Shown here: in pieces, positions 18,111-20,919 of the stretch
How the letters are laid out: every line of letters starts with the position of its first letter
Numbering within the stretch: position 1 is the first letter of the stretch
NCBI GenBank assembly: GCA_020650975.1
Contig: JAIPMN010021588.1
Location: forward strand, 1 to 20,919
Source: Apostichopus californicus
Taxonomy: Eukaryota; Echinodermata; Holothuroidea; Aspidochirotida; Stichopodidae
Length of the DNA stretch: 20,919 nucleotides
Direction of reading: 5' to 3'
Notes under the pieces: generated by a model
Seen by the model: the letters and a program-made list of their open reading frames with translations, nothing else
Databases searched by the model: none
What the model was told of the DNA's origin: nothing
Program-made: the position numbers and the translations under genes

Positions 18111-18924
18111 CTTATCTTTTAATACCAAAGTTATTTTCCTGTTACATACAGTAGGTGCACAGTGAGCTGTTACTGATAAGTCTAATCACATGGTTACCAT
18201 GATAGCAACAGCTGCCTGGAACCTTCAGTTGTACAGCACATACCTATTATATATTTATGTTCTGTACGCTAGGAGTTTTTGTTGTGAGATTCTGTCTGCC
18301 AGGGCATGTGGGGGAGGGAGGGTGGAGTGCTGAGCCACCTTGATTTCATCCTGAGTGGGGAGGGGGGGAGATGTTTACATGGTTGTGTCCCCCCCCCCCT
18401 GCCAAAGGTCACCCTCACTGATATGATGAACTGTTTCATCAAACAATCCTAAGTGTCTGGAAATTATTTTAGACTGTCCGAAACTCAAACTAGAGGAAAA
18501 AGAAAACCACCCACATTCAGTAAGTGCATTATATACTGTGTATACTGACTGTGTGAAAGTATCAGAGTAATTAAGACGGGTTTGTATCAAGAGGTTTATG
18601 TGTGAGTGCTAGCATTATAGCAAGAAGCTGTCATTGCAGGGATAAAAAAGAAAGGAAGATTTCTTCTCAGTGAAATGTCTTCTGTATCATCTTCGTCTGT
18701 CAAAGTGTGTCTGAAACAGTAAGTTAATTAATATTCTGCCAAATTGCCGATGTATTCTTCATTTCTTTGTTTCAATCAGGCCGCTGTGACCTTCAATTTT
18801 GATTTTTGACTGTTCGCAAATTTTGTTCCCTCCGTTCTGTCTCATTTTCTTACTTTGAGTCCCATAGCCGTCCAGAATTCCTACCCTTATTCATCTTACG
18901 AGTCCACCTACATCTAACGGGCAC

Positions 18925-19317
18925 ATTTCAATCCTATTTTTTTACAATGTTAGATAGCATTGTTGATAAGAATATGTATTCATGGTGCTTAATGTTTTTA
19001 CTTTTAATCTGAGGTTAGTAGTTGTCTAAGATATAAAAAAAGGAGGATGTTACTATTTAAGGAGTATGACAAAGGTTTTTGTTTGTTATAAATGGTCATA
19101 AAACATTGTTAACATGTGTGACGTTATTATTCTGTCAAAAGGAAATTAATTTTCTATGGTATCAACCAATATTGAACATTTAATCAACTCCAAATTGCCA
19201 CTGGCATTATCAACTCATTAAGATACTGTATTTAATACTTGTCTTGTGCTGTAGCATTTAAGGGTATTCATTTTAGGTTCATTTCAGCCATTTTTTTTTA
19301 CAATGATAGATAGCATT
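18925..19317. repeat. Pair of related 37-bp T-rich direct repeats
   Basis: 18925-18961 and 19281-19317 both read atttca...tttttttacaatg(t/a)tagatagcatt, matching at most positions. They sit about 356 bp apart, with no clear similarity beyond them. Confidence 0.55.
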
Positions 19318-19458
19318 TGGCCTGCAGAAGTAATGCATGTGTAGCCAGCAGACTTCCAAGTATCGTTAATGAATTTCCTCAATTTCTATGGGCAGTGTCC
19401 GTCAGTCTTGATGGTGCTTTTCATTCCTCGCGTTCCACTTTAATTGTTGGCTGCTTTT

Positions 19459-19464
19459 AATAAA
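19459..19464 (+). terminator. Candidate poly(A) signal AATAAA of Dispatched
   Basis: Canonical hexamer followed at once by a U/GU-rich run (ttctttgttgtctgtcag). It is the best 3'-end candidate downstream of both possible stop codons. Confidence 0.5.
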
Positions 19465-19490
19465 TTCTTTGTTGTCTGTCAGAAATGGAC

Positions 19491-20919
19491 ATTGACAGGC
19501 ATGGGGAGTCATACTCACTGGGAGTCACTGCTTTTCATACAATGAAGTGTCTTACTCCCACCCCCCCCTCCCCACCCCATACCTCTTTCCCTGTCTTTGT
19601 AGTATCATTGTCTCTTTTACTGACGATTGCTATACAAGTGAGCTCAGTATATTCATAAATTGATACACAAAAGTGAATTGAATCACAGGTTTGCTAAGCT
19701 GTATATTCCAATATTTTTCCCTCTCTGCAGTTTTAACAATACAGCTTGTCAATAGGAGTAGTTGTTGAGTTTAGCTGTCAACTCTTCCACAAACTGCCAT
19801 TTATATTCATTTATATTCATTCCCTTACACCGGCTCTCTAGAGGATAAGCAGTTTGCTAACAGTTTTATTTTATTTTGATTTATATTCATGCTACGGTAA
19901 ATACTGTGACAGAAGGTTGGTCACACTAGACTATGTCACAAGACAGGATCAAGAACAATTTCAAGTCACCTAACATGCATTTACAACTTATTTTTTAATT
20001 CCATACTTTTTGAATTGTTTTTTTATTGAATTTTTTATTGAATTGTTTTTTACATTGTTTTTTATGGTGAAATATGTCAAACTAGAAGAAATATGACATT
20101 TTCTTTTCTGTTTGAGTCACATATTATCTGTAAAAAAAGTGGATCCAGTCTAACTTTTTGAATGTTGAGTGATAATCAGATAACATTAGTCAACATTTTT
20201 ATTAAAGAACATTTTATACCTTGGGCTATTGTTAGTAAAATAACTACCTTCAATCTAACACTTGAATTGTGCTGGTGCTGTTTTTTTTTTGTTTTTTTTT
20301 AGAATACTGTGTGTGTGAATTTTTTCAAGTACAAATTTGTTGTAAGTTTTTCTATCCTATAAACTTTTTTTTATTTCATCAATCCCATCTACCATTTAAT
20401 ATCTTCTCTTTTTATATATATTTTTATTTATAACATTTCTGACCATCCCACCTATATTTAATCACCTTCCAAATTTAGCTTTGCCAAAGTAAAAAATTAG
20501 CTTTCTTGTTTGTAGACAAATATTTCATGCGAAATTCTCCATCATCTCAGTTTTGTAAATATTATATGAGGAGTTAAATCCTTCTTTATTTATTATTGAA
20601 GGGAAAAAAAGGGGGGTGGGGTGAGCATGGGAGGTGCATTTTAAAATAATCTGATGTAGGAAATTTTCTGTCATTTGGTAAATTTAAAGGGAATTTGGTA
20701 AAGTTTCGTAGAATTATGAGATTCTATTTCTTCCCAAGTTGGCTTGGCAAAGAATGACGAGTTAATTCATTTGAATTTATTCACAGCTCTTTCAAGTATG
20801 CTATAAAACTTTTTGAGTGACAAGTTAAGGGGTACTTACTGTAAACTTTGTTTTATTTAAACACAAGCATACTAAATTGTCTTGTGGTTGTTGATGATGA
20901 AAGTGGGGGGGGGGGGGGG
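19491..20919. other. AT-rich downstream sequence with simple repeats
   Basis: No gene was seen. Simple features are a C-rich run (19558-19576), an exact 10-bp tandem ttatattcat (19801-19820) with a third copy at 19881, T-rich 'tttttattgaa' repeats (about 20010-20065), T tracts near 20280-20300 and a terminal G run (from about 20906). The window ends inside that G run. Confidence 0.6.

Larger units (their letters stand above)
17873..19490 (+). other. Probable 3' UTR of Dispatched
   Basis: AT-rich and noncoding, with G-rich and C-rich patches at about 18309-18322, 18356-18370 and 18390-18400. It contains a pair of 37-bp related segments (18925 and 19281). It ends near the AATAAA at 19459. Confidence 0.45.

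Noticed and set aside
18300..18402. Possible hAT MITE with CAGGGC...CCCCCTG ends
   Set aside because: The flanking 8-mers do not match and the resemblance is only G/C richness.
1..20919. CRISPR arrays, bacterial operons, ribosome binding sites, integrase or viral genes
   Set aside because: Intron-exon structure and AT-rich animal spacer throughout; no regularly spaced repeats and no prokaryotic or viral coding signal.

Overview
This window is nuclear DNA from an animal, most likely a marine invertebrate deuterostome such as an echinoderm. The phylum is inferred from three things: short GT-AG exons in AT-rich introns, a metazoan-type tRNA-Ser(GCU), and a clear Dispatched (Hedgehog-release) gene next to many small DNA-transposon remnants. 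Nothing in the sequence is bacterial or viral.

Layout. (1) Positions 1-387 are intronic or intergenic and carry a probable hAT-type repeat end. (2) Positions 388-6270 hold the last seven coding exons of a + strand gene whose 5' part lies outside the window. The spliced fragment is 254 residues with HEAT/ARM-like helices, and I do not recognise the family. Its introns contain a long imperfect inverted repeat (about 1709-2137). They also contain an ancient tandem duplication that left a broken second copy of the penultimate exon (4645-4690), and a TTAA-flanked MITE inserted just upstream of the working exon. (3) Positions 6271 to about 8180 look like its long AT-rich 3' UTR. (4) Positions 8300-11100 are a transposon-rich spacer: a 397-bp hAT-type MITE, a second TTAA MITE copy and a 565-bp hAT-type MITE. 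Both hAT-type elements have matching 8-bp target duplications. (5) A complete tRNA-Ser(GCU) gene lies on the - strand at 11577-11658. (6) From about 12640 to 17872 lies a + strand Dispatched gene. Its four coding exons give a 1131-residue, 12-helix RND-family protein with intact aspartates in TM4 and TM10. Most of the protein comes from one 2.9-kb exon, as in vertebrate DISP1. The stop codon overlaps a good splice donor, and splicing to an acceptor 118 bp downstream would give a different C-terminus. (7) The rest, to 20919, is 3' UTR and downstream AT-rich sequence with simple repeats.

The two protein genes are adjacent on the same strand, but no functional link between them can be seen. The strongest unusual signals are the exon duplication with its nested MITE, the alternative Dispatched C-terminus, the two TSD-verified hAT MITEs and the TTAA MITE family. 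I found no evidence of a wholly new biological system.
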